This document shows, one piece after another, positions 8,803 to 17,754 of a stretch of DNA of 64,000 nt (the first letter of the stretch is position 1; each line of letters starts with the position of its first letter). The translations under genes were made by a program, and so were the position numbers. This DNA comes from Sideroxydans sp. (GTDB lineage Bacteria; Pseudomonadota; Gammaproteobacteria; Burkholderiales; Gallionellaceae), in assembly GCA_028710605.1 (NCBI GenBank), contig JAQTTU010000011.1, positions 1 through 64,000 on the forward strand. The letters are read 5' to 3'. The notes beneath the pieces were generated by a model. The model made no database searches. It was not told the origin of the DNA and was given only the letters and a program-made list of their open reading frames with translations.

Positions 8803-9228
8803 ATGAAAGCCATCCTCGCCACCGCCCCCGGCAACCCCGATGTCCTGCAACTGCGCGACATCCCCAAACCCGCGCTGCCCTCGCCACACCACCTGCGCGT
8901 AAAACTCGCCGCCGCTGGCGTGAACCCGATAGATACCAAACTGCGCGCCAAGCCGGTTTATTTTCCCGACAAACTGCCCGCCATTCTCGGCTGCGACGGC
9001 GCGGGTGTGGTCGAAGCCGTGGGCGAAAAAGTGACGCGTTTCAACGTTGGCGACGAGCCGGGCAACTACGCCGAATACACTACACTGCACGCAGAGCACT
9101 GCGCGAAGAAGCCCGTCAATACTGGCTTCGCAGAGAGCGCTGCACTGCCGCTGGAACAGGTTGCCGCAGCGCATCATTTGATCGAGGCGGGCGGCATGAT
9201 CGGCAAGATCGTGCTGACGATAGTATGA
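8803..9228 (+). pseudogene. Internally deleted zinc-type alcohol dehydrogenase/quinone oxidoreductase
   Basis: Reads in frame for 141 aa but should be about 330 aa. The first 80 residues are the GroES-like catalytic domain start (MKAILATAPGNPDVLQLRDI, LGCDGAGVVEAVG). A segment is missing after GDE, and after SAALPL the protein jumps to EQVAAAHHLIEAGGMIGKIV, the extreme C-terminus of the family. The whole Rossmann NAD(P) domain is gone. Because family members have an LPLE-like word at both junction points, the loss may have come from recombination between short repeats. Almost certainly not an active oxidoreductase. Confidence 0.82.
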
Positions 9229-9236
9229 AAACATTG

Positions 9237-9310
9237 TCCACGAAAAACACGAAAGGCACGAAAATGAACCCTTGGAATTTTTTTTGTGAGTTTCGTGTTT
9301 TTCGTGGACT
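9237..9310. repeat. Family D inverted repeat (CCACGAAAAACACGAAA type)
   Basis: The left arm TCCACGAAAAACACGAAAGG (from 9238) faces the complementary TTTCGTGTTTTTCGTGGA at its right end. This is one of several low-complexity inverted repeats scattered in the window. Confidence 0.8.
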
Positions 9311-9337
9311 GATGGTTTTCTGGAATTAAACCTGCCT

Positions 9338-10123
9338 ATGTTCATCGACACCCACTGCCACCTCGATGCCGCCGAATTCGGCGACCAGCAAGCCGACATC
9401 GTGCGCGATGCCACAGCGGCGGGCGTTAACCATCTCGTGATTCCGTCAGTGGAGCGCGCCAACTTCGAGACGGTGCGCGCACTGTGCCAGCGCTTCCCCA
9501 ACTGCGCGCCCGCTTACGGCATCCATCCGATGTACACCGACACAGCCGTGCCGCAGGATCTGGACGTGTTGCGCGACTACCTGCGCCTACACCAACCCGT
9601 CGCCATCGGCGAGATCGGCCTCGATTTTTTCATCCCGCATTACGACCAGACCCGGCAGAAACATTTCTTCGTCGAGCAACTGAAACTCGCGCGCGAGTTC
9701 GACCTGCCCGTGCTGCTGCACCTGCGCCGCGCGCAAGACACCCTCCTCAAACACCTGCGTCAGATCAAAGTGCGAGGCGGCATTGCCCACGCCTTCAACG
9801 GCAGCCGCCAGCAAGCGGACGAGTTCATCAAGCTCGGTTTCAAACTCGGCTTCGGCGGCGCGATGACCTATCCGCGCGCCACCAAGCTGCGCGAACTCGC
9901 CGCGACATTGCCGCTGGAAAGCATCGTGCTCGAAACCGATGCACCGGATATACAGCCGGATTTTCTTGAACGCGGCTTGCCCAACAAGCCGGAATACTTG
10001 GCGCGCATGGCGCAGACGCTGGCGGAGTTGCGCGGGGTGCCGCTGGAAGAGATTGCGCGCGCGACGACGGCGAATGCGCTTGCAGTGCTGCCGAAACTTA
10101 AATCATTCGTCATTCCGGCGTAG
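9338..10123 (+). CDS. TatD family metal-dependent hydrolase
   Basis: A TIM-barrel metal hydrolase related to TatD/YcfH/YjjV; family members are 3'-5' exonucleases or D-amino-acyl-tRNA deacylases. DTHCHLD (4-10) gives the first metal site, EIGLDFF near 96-102 the bridging Glu, and LETDAPD near 203-209 the last Asp. The 261-aa length is normal. The final residues VIPA and the TAG stop are encoded by the family A repeat that begins at 10108, so the original C-terminus has probably been replaced by an insertion. Confidence 0.9.
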   Translation: MFIDTHCHLDAAEFGDQQADIVRDATAAGVNHLVIPSVERANFETVRALCQRFPNCAPAYGIHPMYTDTAVPQDLDVLRDYLRLHQPVAIGEIGLDFFIPHYDQTRQKHFFVEQLKLAREFDLPVLLHLRRAQDTLLKHLRQIKVRGGIAHAFNGSRQQADEFIKLGFKLGFGGAMTYPRATKLRELAATLPLESIVLETDAPDIQPDFLERGLPNKPEYLARMAQTLAELRGVPLEEIARATTANALAVLPKLKSFVIPA

Positions 10124-10226
10124 GCCGGAATCCAGCGCTTGTATCCAAAAATGCTTTTAAGATTTTGTCTCCGCGTTGCGGAGAATCATTTTGATTGACT
10201 GGATTCCGGCCTGCGCCGGAATGACG
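10108..10226. repeat. Family A REP doublet, copy 2 (overlaps tatD 3' end)
   Basis: Same arms and centre as copy 1. A C-to-T difference in the left arm (GGCGTAGGCC instead of GGCGCAGGCC) creates the TAG used as the stop of the upstream gene. Confidence 0.88.
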
Positions 10227-10246
10227 GCAGCTTTATAATCCGCCCC

Positions 10247-10975
10247 ATGCCAAACACCACTCCACCCCAATTCACGCGTACCCACATCCTGCTTGGCGAC
10301 GCGGGCATCGCCAAGCTCAAAAGCAAACACATCTTCATCGCCGGACTCGGCGGTGTCGGTTCTTATTGCGCCGAGGCGATGGCGCGGGCGGGTATCGGTC
10401 GGCTGACGCTGCTCGATCACGATGTGGTGGCGGTCAGCAATATCAACCGCCAGTTGCCTGCGCTGCTTTCGACGGTGGGCAAATCCAAGGCCGATCTGAT
10501 GCGCGCGCGTATCGCGGACATCAACCCGGAATGCGAAGTGACGTTGTTGCACGATTTTCTCTCCATCGAAAACGTGAATGACCTCGTTCCCGCCGATGCG
10601 GATTACGTGATGGATTGCATCGACTCGTTGTCGTGCAAGGTGGCGCTGGTGGTGGAGAGCTACAAGCGCGGTTTGAAGGTGGCTTCCAGCATGGGTGCGG
10701 GCAATCGCCTCGATCCGACACGCATCAAAGTGGCGGACATCAGCAAGACCGACAAGTGCGCGCTGGCCGCCGCGATGCGCAAAAGATTGCGCGATGAGCA
10801 GGTGTACAAAGGCGTGTTGACGGTGTTTTCGGACGAGCATGCGGCTGCGCCGTTGCCGCCGGAGCCGACGGGGCGTGGCCGTCCGCGCGCGGTGAATGGG
10901 ACGATCAGTTATATGCCGCCGCTGTTCGGCTACATGCTGGCGGGAGCGGTGCTCAAGCGCTTGCTGGAGGAGTAG
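10247..10975 (+). CDS. tcdA: tRNA threonylcarbamoyladenosine dehydratase TcdA
   Basis: TcdA (formerly CsdL/YgdL) is an E1-like ATP-dependent enzyme that dehydrates t6A37 of tRNA to the cyclic oxazolone form ct6A. GLGGVGSYCAEAMARAGIG near 33-51 is the nucleotide-binding loop, DHDVV and the NRQ segment follow, and the SDE and PPLFGYMLAG stretches are typical of TcdA rather than ThiF/MoeB. The 242-aa length is near the family norm. It works on the product of tsaD. Confidence 0.92.
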   Translation: MPNTTPPQFTRTHILLGDAGIAKLKSKHIFIAGLGGVGSYCAEAMARAGIGRLTLLDHDVVAVSNINRQLPALLSTVGKSKADLMRARIADINPECEVTLLHDFLSIENVNDLVPADADYVMDCIDSLSCKVALVVESYKRGLKVASSMGAGNRLDPTRIKVADISKTDKCALAAAMRKRLRDEQVYKGVLTVFSDEHAAAPLPPEPTGRGRPRAVNGTISYMPPLFGYMLAGAVLKRLLEE

Positions 10976-11094
10976 CTCCCTTCTCCCGCAGGCGGGAGAA
11001 GGGTTGGGGATGAGGGTTTGTGCGATTCAACAAAATTGATTTTGCTCAACGCCCCTCACCCTAACCCTCTCCCGCCTGCTGGAGAGGGAACTCC
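10976..11094. repeat. Family G dyad repeat
   Basis: CTCCCTTCTCCCGCAGGCGG ... GGGGATGAGGG in the left half faces CCCCTCACCCTAACCC and GGAGAGGGAACTCC in the right half. It closely resembles 6668-6800, including the word GCCCCTCACCCTA. It fills the whole space between the two convergent genes. Confidence 0.78.
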
Positions 11095-11522
11095 TAAATC
11101 TTTTCCCAGTCTTCAACGCCCCCGCTGACCACGATGAACAGCGGGTGCACGGTCGGTCTTTCGACATGGGTCAGTCTTTCGTAAGCGGCTCTGTCGCGCT
11201 CTTTCAGTTTCTCGCGCAGGTGCTCCAACTCGTATCCGACTTGCCCCTCGGTGACGGATATTTTGTCGTCTGTCCCTTTGTGCAAAATCCTGCCCGCATC
11301 GAAACGATAGCCGCGCCGTTCGGCTTCGCGCTGCACTTCCAGCAGATATGCCGCGAGGGCGGCCAAGGGGTCGGTTTGGAGTTTGAAACGGGCGAGCTGG
11401 GGGTGATTGCGATAGCCCCCGGTTTCGCCGAGCAACACTTTCTGCGCCAACAAGGTCTCGCGCCACAGCGCGGTCAACCCTTTGTCGTCGAGGTATTGCG
11501 GATGTAAGGACCAAATGCGCAT
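11094..11522 (-). CDS. Pyrimidine dimer DNA glycosylase/endonuclease V-like protein
   Basis: The 142-aa protein starts with MRIWSLHPQYLDDKGLTALW and contains GYRNHPQLARF near 36-46, the pattern of the Pyr_excise family that includes T4 DenV. DenV incises DNA at cyclobutane dimers. Many bacterial members are annotated this way without biochemical proof, so the activity here is inferred. It lies 9 bp downstream of thpR on the same strand, suggesting cotranscription. Confidence 0.75.
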   Translation of the reverse strand: MRIWSLHPQYLDDKGLTALWRETLLAQKVLLGETGGYRNHPQLARFKLQTDPLAALAAYLLEVQREAERRGYRFDAGRILHKGTDDKISVTEGQVGYELEHLREKLKERDRAAYERLTHVERPTVHPLFIVVSGGVEDWEKI

Positions 11523-11531
11523 AGCAACCTC

Positions 11532-12074
11532 CTATAGTGGAAAACGCGCCAGCACTTCATAGCGCGCGCCGTGTTCGTCGCTCAACGATTGCACCAGCAC
11601 GAAGTCGCCGATTTGCCAGGATACGGCGGGCATCGTCGGCAATTCATCATCGCTCCATTGCGCGTGGCGCAACAGGGTGACATGCGGTTTGTAGGTACGG
11701 CGTTCAAAGCGGAAGCGATGCCGGGTGAGACTGTGCTCAAGGTCGGCCACCAATTGCAGCAGCTGCGGCGGCACGTTGCCGGGAGCGGCGAAGGCGATAT
11801 GATTATGTCCCCAATAGCGCGCCGTATCAAAACAAATTTTGAACGGTTTTGCGCCCACTTCCCGCGCGGCCAGTTGCGCCGCTTCCAGACGATGCGCCGC
11901 TATCTCGCCCAAAAATACCAGCGTGGCGTGCAGGGTATCGGGCCGCATCGCGCGCCCGCCGCACAAGCCGTGCAGCGCCGGCTGCCACGCGGCCAGCGCG
12001 CTGCGCTCGGACTGGCTTGGCCACAGGGCGAAGAAGACGCGTACACTTTTATCGGGCGGATTCATAGCGATCAT
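11532..12074 (-). CDS. thpR: RNA 2',3'-cyclic phosphodiesterase ThpR
   Basis: A 2H-phosphoesterase that opens 2',3'-cyclic phosphates on RNA ends and may ligate 2'-5' RNA. Both catalytic HxT motifs are present: HATLVF near 49-54 and HVTLLR near 130-135. The 180-aa length fits. An internal start at MNPPDK (12065) is possible. Confidence 0.9.
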   Translation of the reverse strand: MIAMNPPDKSVRVFFALWPSQSERSALAAWQPALHGLCGGRAMRPDTLHATLVFLGEIAAHRLEAAQLAAREVGAKPFKICFDTARYWGHNHIAFAAPGNVPPQLLQLVADLEHSLTRHRFRFERRTYKPHVTLLRHAQWSDDELPTMPAVSWQIGDFVLVQSLSDEHGARYEVLARFPL

Positions 12075-12147
12075 TTTATCCGCTCACGAGTGGTCGAGCG
12101 ACAACGCGCGATGCGGTAGAATGCGCGCCTTGGAATCAAGGCTAACC

Positions 12148-15100
12148 ATGAACGCTCGGCTCCGCGAAATACCTTACAACTACACCTCATTCTCCGACCG
12201 CGAGATCGTGCTGCGCATCCTCGGCGACGAGGCTTGGGACATCATCAACACGTTGCGCGAGGAGCGCCGCACCGGGCGCTCGGCGCAGATGCTGTACGAA
12301 GTGCTGGGCGACATCTGGGTGCTGATGCGCAACCCGTATCTGGAAGACGATCTGCTGTCCAACCGCAAGCGGCGCGAAGCGCTGATCGGCGCGTTGCGCC
12401 ATCGTTTGAACGCCATCGAGGCGCGCCGCCAGGACAACCAAAAAGTTAAACGCCTGCTCGATTTGACCCATGAGGCGGTCGATCAATTCGCTGCCGAATT
12501 CGAGCACACACTGCAATTGCGCAAACGCGCGCTGCGCAGCCTGAGCCGTCACACCCGCCGCGACAACATCCAGTTCGACGGACTGGCGCGCGTGTCGCAT
12601 GTGACCGATGCCACCGACTGGCGCGTGGAATATCCGTTCGTGGTGCTGCACCCGGACACCGAACAGGAAGTAGCGCCGCTGGTGCGCGCCTGCATCGCCC
12701 TCGGCCTGACGCTGATCCCGCGCGGCGGCGGCACGGGCTACACCGGCGGCGCGATTCCGCTGACCAAATATTCCGCCGTCATCAACACCGAAAAACTGGA
12801 CACCATTTCGCCGGTTGAGCGCCTGACGCTGCCCGGCTTGAACGAGCCTTACGCCACGGTGCAATGCGGCGCGGGCGTGGTGACGCGGCGCGTGATGGAA
12901 GCGGCTGAACGCAACGGGCTGGTGTTTGCGGTCGATCCGACCTCCGCCGATGCTTCCTGCATAGGCGGCAACGTGGCGATGAACGCGGGCGGCAAGAAGG
13001 CCGTGCTGTGGGGTACGGCGCTGGACAATCTGGCCTCGTGGAAGATGGTCACGCCGGACGGGCTGTGGATGTTCGTCGAACGTCTCGACCACAACCTCGG
13101 CAAGATTCACGACGCGCCCACCGCGCATTTCCGCATTTCGCGCTTCGAAGCCGACGGCAAAACCGCACACGGCGAACCGGAGATTTTGACTGTCGCCGGA
13201 AGCTCTTTCCGCAAGGCCGGACTGGGCAAAGATGTGACCGACAAATTCCTGTCCGGCCTGCCCGGCATCCAGAAGGAAGGCTGCGACGGCATCATCACGT
13301 CGGCGCGCTTCATCCTGCATCGCGCGCATACCCACACGCGCACGGTGTGTCTGGAATTTTTCGGCCAGGTGCGCGAGGCCGTGCCCGCCATCGTCGAGAT
13401 CACCGGCCTGTTCGATAAACGCGGCGCTCACCCTTCCCCCTTCCCTCTTCACCCTTCCCCGGTGTTTCTGGCCGGACTGGAGCATCTGGACGAGCGCTAT
13501 CTGAAGGCCGTCGGCTATGCCACCAAGTCCAGGCGCGGCACGCGCCCGAAGATGGTGCTGATCGCCGATGTGGTGAGCGACGACGAACACGCCGTGGATG
13601 AAGCTGCTGCCGAAATCGTGCGCCTCGCCAGCCTGCGCCACGGCGAAGGCTTCATCGCCGTCTCCGCCGAAGCGCGCAAGAAATTCTGGCTGGACCGCGC
13701 GCGCACCGCCGCCATCGCCAAACACACCAACGCCTTCAAGGTGAACGAAGACGTGGTGATCCCGCTGCCGCGCATGGGCGATTATTGCGACGGCATCGAG
13801 CGCATCAACATCGAGTTGTCGCTGGGTAACAAGATCAAATTGCTGAACGAACTGGAGGAATTTTTCGGCGGCGAACTGCCGCTGCGCTACCAGGACGATG
13901 CGCAACTGGGCGACGACGAACTGCTCGGCAACCGGCGCGAAGCCGCGCAGCAATTGCTGGCGGATGCGCGCGCGAAGTGGGAGTGGTTGCTGGACAATTT
14001 GGATGAAAGCAGTCGTGACTCGGATATAAGCGTAGGTCGGGCTTCAGCCCGACATGTCGGGCTGAAGCCCGACCTACAGTCCGGCGAATCGACTGTCTTC
14101 CAAGCCTTGCAAGACCACACCCTGCGCGCCTCGTGGAAAAAAGAACTGCGCGAACCGTTGCGCCATATTTTCAGCGGCAGCACTTACCTGCCCATCCTGG
14201 AGCAGTGCGCCGCCATCCACCAGCGCGTGCTGAAGAGCCGCGTGTTCGTGGCGCTGCACATGCATGCGGGCGACGGCAATGTGCACACCAACATCCCGGT
14301 CAACTCCGACGATTACGCCATGCTGCAACAGGCTTACGGCGCGGTGCACCGCATCATGCATCTGGCGAAGGAGCTGGGCGGGGTAATTTCCGGCGAGCAC
14401 GGTATCGGCATCACCAAATTCGATTACCTCGAAGAGGCCGAGATCGCGCCGTTCATCGCATACAAAAACAAGGTTGATCCCGAGGGGCGTTTCAACAAGG
14501 GCAAGCTGCTCAAGGGCAGCAACCTGGATCGCGCTTACACGCCCAGCTTCAACTTGATGGAGCTGGAAAGTTTGATTCTGGAAAAGAGCGCGCTGGGCGA
14601 CATTTCCGACTCGATCAAGGATTGTCTGCGCTGCGGCAAATGCAAGCCGGTGTGCAGCACGCATGTGCCGCGCGCCAATCTGCTGTATTCCCCGCGCAAC
14701 AAGATTCTCGCCACTTCGCTGCTGATCGAAGCTTTCCTGTACGAGGAGCAAACGCGGCGCGGTGTGTCCATCGCGCACTTCGCCGAGTTCAACGACGTGG
14801 CCGACCACTGCACGGTGTGCCACAAGTGCATCAAGCCGTGTCCGGTCGATATCGACTTCGGCAACGTGTCGGTGGCGATGCGCAATTTCCTGCGCAAGCA
14901 GGGCAAAAAAACATTCAGCCCGGTCAGCGCGCTGTCCATGATGTATCTCAGCGCCACCGATCCGACCGCGACCAAACTGCTGCGCAAGGTGATGTTCGCG
15001 TGGAGCTACAAAGCACAACGTCTGGGTTATCGCATTGCAAAACATCTGGGCTTGTTCAGGCAGCAAGTGGCGCATCCGCCCGCCAGCGTGGGCAAACCGC

Positions 15101-16029
15101 CGCTGGTCGCGCACGTGATCCACTTCGTCAACAAACCGTTGCCCGGCAAACTGGCTTCGAAGACGGCGCGCGCTTTGCTAGCCATCGAAGACAAAGCCTT
15201 CGTGCCGGTGATACGCGATCCGCAAAAAACGAACGAGGATTCCGAGGCGGTGTTCTATTTCCCCGGTTGCGGTTCGGAGCGCATGTATTCGCAAATCAGT
15301 TTGGCCACGCAGGCGATGCTGTTCGATCTGGGCGCGACCACCGTGCTGCCGCCGGGCTATTTGTGCTGCGGCTATCCGCAAAGCGCTTCCGGCTTCGAGG
15401 ACAAGGGCACGCAGATCACCACCGACAACCGCGTGCTGTTCCACCGCGTGGCGAACACGCTGAACTATCTGGACATCAAGACAGTGATCGTGTCCTGCGG
15501 CACGTGCATGGACCAGTTGCTGGAATACCAGTTCGACAAGATTTTCCCCGGCTGCCGCCTGCTGGATATTCACGAGTACTTGCTGGAAAAGGGCGTAAAG
15601 CTTGGCTCTCCGACCAGTACGAAATACATGTATCACGACCCCTGCCATTCGCCGATGAAGACCCTCGCGCCGCTCAAGGTGGCGAATGAATTGATGGCGA
15701 CGACAGTCACATTGAGCGACCGCTGCTGCGGCGAAGCGGGAACCTTCGGCATGAACGTGCCGCATATCGCCACGCAAGTGCGCTTCCGCAAGGAAGAAGA
15801 AATCCGCAAAGGCGCGAGTGCCTTGCGCGCCGACGGTTATAGCGGCGAGGTGAAGATTCTCACTTCCTGTCCGGCTTGTTATCAGGGCTTGAACCGCTAT
15901 GCCGACGATGCCGACACCTCTACCGATTACATCGTGGTGGAAATGGCAAGGCATCTGCTCGGGCCGGACTGGCTGGAAAAATTTGTAGCAAAAGCGAATG
16001 ACGGCGGTATAGAACGCGTGTTGTTATAG
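12148..16029 (+). CDS. DUF3683-type FAD/Fe-S oxidoreductase (D-lactate/glycolate dehydrogenase-like fusion)
   Basis: A 1293-aa fusion enzyme. In order: an N-terminal DUF3683-like region (1-150), an FAD-binding type 4 domain (about 160-400, with the [14 protein letters not shown] loop), an FAD-oxidase C-terminal domain ending at GEHGIGITK, two 4Fe-4S motifs ([11 protein letters not shown] and [12 protein letters not shown]), and two CCG domains (FPGCG...CCGYP and PCH...CCGEAG). This fits a membrane-associated 2-hydroxyacid dehydrogenase feeding electrons to the respiratory chain; the substrate is not known. The start used is ATG 12148; the much longer upstream frame overlaps thpR. Two in-frame insertions are visible, near residues 428-440 and 629-644. 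Confidence 0.88.
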   Translation: MNARLREIPYNYTSFSDREIVLRILGDEAWDIINTLREERRTGRSAQMLYEVLGDIWVLMRNPYLEDDLLSNRKRREALIGALRHRLNAIEARRQDNQKVKRLLDLTHEAVDQFAAEFEHTLQLRKRALRSLSRHTRRDNIQFDGLARVSHVTDATDWRVEYPFVVLHPDTEQEVAPLVRACIALGLTLIPRGGGTGYTGGAIPLTKYSAVINTEKLDTISPVERLTLPGLNEPYATVQCGAGVVTRRVMEAAERNGLVFAVDPTSADASCIGGNVAMNAGGKKAVLWGTALDNLASWKMVTPDGLWMFVERLDHNLGKIHDAPTAHFRISRFEADGKTAHGEPEILTVAGSSFRKAGLGKDVTDKFLSGLPGIQKEGCDGIITSARFILHRAHTHTRTVCLEFFGQVREAVPAIVEITGLFDKRGAHPSPFPLHPSPVFLAGLEHLDERYLKAVGYATKSRRGTRPKMVLIADVVSDDEHAVDEAAAEIVRLASLRHGEGFIAVSAEARKKFWLDRARTAAIAKHTNAFKVNEDVVIPLPRMGDYCDGIERINIELSLGNKIKLLNELEEFFGGELPLRYQDDAQLGDDELLGNRREAAQQLLADARAKWEWLLDNLDESSRDSDISVGRASARHVGLKPDLQSGESTVFQALQDHTLRASWKKELREPLRHIFSGSTYLPILEQCAAIHQRVLKSRVFVALHMHAGDGNVHTNIPVNSDDYAMLQQAYGAVHRIMHLAKELGGVISGEHGIGITKFDYLEEAEIAPFIAYKNKVDPEGRFNKGKLLKGSNLDRAYTPSFNLMELESLILEKSALGDISDSIKDCLRCGKCKPVCSTHVPRANLLYSPRNKILATSLLIEAFLYEEQTRRGVSIAHFAEFNDVADHCTVCHKCIKPCPVDIDFGNVSVAMRNFLRKQGKKTFSPVSALSMMYLSATDPTATKLLRKVMFAWSYKAQRLGYRIAKHLGLFRQQVAHPPASVGKPPLVAHVIHFVNKPLPGKLASKTARALLAIEDKAFVPVIRDPQKTNEDSEAVFYFPGCGSERMYSQISLATQAMLFDLGATTVLPPGYLCCGYPQSASGFEDKGTQITTDNRVLFHRVANTLNYLDIKTVIVSCGTCMDQLLEYQFDKIFPGCRLLDIHEYLLEKGVKLGSPTSTKYMYHDPCHSPMKTLAPLKVANELMATTVTLSDRCCGEAGTFGMNVPHIATQVRFRKEEEIRKGASALRADGYSGEVKILTSCPACYQGLNRYADDADTSTDYIVVEMARHLLGPDWLEKFVAKANDGGIERVLL
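13430..13466. repeat. Low-complexity CT-rich insertion inside the FAD oxidoreductase gene
   Basis: CACCCTTCCCCCTTCCC and CACCCTTCCCC words in tandem encode [11 protein letters not shown] between LFDKRG and VFLAGLEHL. Its composition resembles the intergenic family G repeats rather than the surrounding gene. Confidence 0.6.
14032..14077. repeat. Family F perfect 46-bp palindrome inside the FAD oxidoreductase gene
   Basis: GTAGGTCGGGCTTCAGCCCG begins the left 23-base arm, and the right 23 bases are its exact reverse complement. It is translated in frame as [16 protein letters not shown] without a stop. A relative with T/A changes flanks the end of the next gene at 17652-17719. Confidence 0.92.
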
Positions 16030-16038
16030 GAGGTAGAA

Positions 16039-17655
16039 ATGTTTTCCCAACAGCCTGCTGATGAACCTGTTACACCCGCATTTACCGATGCCGCGTCTTG
16101 CTCGGCATGGCTTGGTCAGTTGCAACTGACCAATCTGGGCATGGCGCAAAGCGCGCTGCGCAAACAGCTGGATGACCTGAATCGTTACCCGTTGAGCTGC
16201 GCCGAGCGCTTCCAGATTCTGGAATTATTGCGCGATACCGTCGCCATGGTACAGGGCGATTTCGCCAGGAAGTTGGGCGGCAAAAAGCTGCCGCTTTCCG
16301 AGGAGGAATTCGCTCCGCTGCTCGCGCTATCCAACCTGTGGCAAAGCATGCTCAACGGCTATTTGCGCTGCCTGCATACCGTCGCGGCCGATGAGGCGCA
16401 ACCCGCCGCGCAAACCGCCTTGATGTGCCAGCGCACGCTGTTGTATGCCAGCTTGCAGATCGACGATTTCGTGCAAGCCGGTAGCGAACCCGCCTCAAAA
16501 CTCTGGCTGCAATTGCATGCCGTTTTCGCGCATGCCGAAAAGCTGGGCGTGCATCTGGAAGCGGTGCAGGATGAATTGCATCAGCCCGGCCTGCCGGTCA
16601 GTTGCCGCACTTTATACGCCGCCACACTGCTGATGCATCGCGCGCGTCTGGCGGGCATCTCGCGCGGCCAATCGCAAATCGCCGGGCGCTGGCTGTGCCT
16701 GTGGAGCGACGCGCTGAGCGTCGAGCTGCGTTGCAGCGTGAGCAAACAGGACGCGCCGCCGCTGGCGGTTGACCTTACCTTGGCGCAGGGCTTGATGCCC
16801 TTGTCGCAAGCCCGCTCGCAAAACAGCGTGCGTTTTCTGGCGATGGTTCCGCTATCCAAGATGATCCGAGTGAAAACCATTTTGCTGCAACAGGGCAAAA
16901 CCCCGGCAGAGATCGATCTGGGCAACGACATTGGCGGCAAGGAATGCATAGAGCTGCTGAATAAACTGCATGCCCAATGGTGCGAACACCGCGAGCCTTC
17001 CCTGGCCGACACGCCGCGCCCGTGCCCCAGCGGTTTCATGTGCATCGGCATGGAACAAATCTATGCGCATATTTCGGGCAAGCCGTTCAAGCTACCCAAG
17101 GATGCTTCCAAAGCCAGCCAGGAAGCGCAACGCCAGATCGAAACTTTCGGTCGCGTGCTGAACAACACCGGCAAGCATGCTAAACAAACTCTGGGGTTCG
17201 AACCGGAAGAATGGCTGATTGATGAAGACAGCCTGATGCGCGGCCGCTTTCTGCGCTTGCTGACGACGGGCGAACGCCTCGCCCAGCACCAGCTCGTCAG
17301 CGTATTTCCGCCGGACACCGCCATTCACAAAGTCGCCATCATCGACATGGTGCGCGTCACCCAGCACGGCCAGCTCTACATCGCCGTGCATTACCTGCCC
17401 GGACAACCGCAAGCCATCATCGCTCGCGGCAGCACCGAAAACGACATGCTGAAATCCGGTGCAACCGCCGCCCTGCTGCTGCCCGCCATAGAAAAACTGC
17501 GCATCCCCGCCAGCCTGATCCTGCCGCGCGACTGGTTCAGCCCCGGACGCAAACTCGAACTCAACCTGCAGGATCAGAGCAAGCAAAGCGTGGTGCTGGG
17601 ATTCAGCGTGGAAAAAGGCGTGGACTGCGAACGGGTGAGTTTCAAGGCTGTGTAG
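16039..17655 (+). CDS. Conserved hypothetical protein, 538 aa
   Basis: Not recognised. The protein is soluble, mostly helical in its first 330 residues (a helical region rich in Leu, Ala and Gln), and ends with a probable beta-rich domain (about 410-530) that contains RGRFLRLLTTGERLA, a loose match to a PilZ-like entry, without clear c-di-GMP residues. It begins 9 bp after the oxidoreductase with its own GGAGG site, so the two are likely one operon. Its TAG stop is the GTAG that starts a family F repeat, so the native end may be lost. Confidence 0.6.
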   Translation: MFSQQPADEPVTPAFTDAASCSAWLGQLQLTNLGMAQSALRKQLDDLNRYPLSCAERFQILELLRDTVAMVQGDFARKLGGKKLPLSEEEFAPLLALSNLWQSMLNGYLRCLHTVAADEAQPAAQTALMCQRTLLYASLQIDDFVQAGSEPASKLWLQLHAVFAHAEKLGVHLEAVQDELHQPGLPVSCRTLYAATLLMHRARLAGISRGQSQIAGRWLCLWSDALSVELRCSVSKQDAPPLAVDLTLAQGLMPLSQARSQNSVRFLAMVPLSKMIRVKTILLQQGKTPAEIDLGNDIGGKECIELLNKLHAQWCEHREPSLADTPRPCPSGFMCIGMEQIYAHISGKPFKLPKDASKASQEAQRQIETFGRVLNNTGKHAKQTLGFEPEEWLIDEDSLMRGRFLRLLTTGERLAQHQLVSVFPPDTAIHKVAIIDMVRVTQHGQLYIAVHYLPGQPQAIIARGSTENDMLKSGATAALLLPAIEKLRIPASLILPRDWFSPGRKLELNLQDQSKQSVVLGFSVEKGVDCERVSFKAV

Positions 17656-17719
17656 GTCGGGTTTCAACCCGACATGCTTACGGAACTTGTCTGAGATGTC
17701 GGGTTTCAACCCGACCTAC
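17652..17719. repeat. Family F inverted repeat, copy 2
   Basis: Arms GTAGGTCGGGTTTCAACCCG and its complement are separated by a short spacer (GCTTACGGAACTTGTCTGAG). The stop codon of the 538-aa gene lies in the left arm. A family E fragment (GATGCCCGTATTT, 17744-17756) follows and runs into the phoR stop codon. Confidence 0.88.
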
Positions 17720-17754
17720 CAAACTCCAATGCAACACCTCGAAGATGCCCGTAT

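Noticed and set aside
9237-9310. Possible rho-independent terminator at the CCACGAAAAACACGAAA dyad
   Set aside because: Arms are long, imperfect and match a dispersed repeat type; no stem followed by a T-run at the proper place.
11839-12147. Upstream extension of the FAD oxidoreductase (total 1396 aa)
   Set aside because: It would overlap thpR on the opposite strand with shadow-type residues; [12 protein letters not shown] at 12148 is the natural start.
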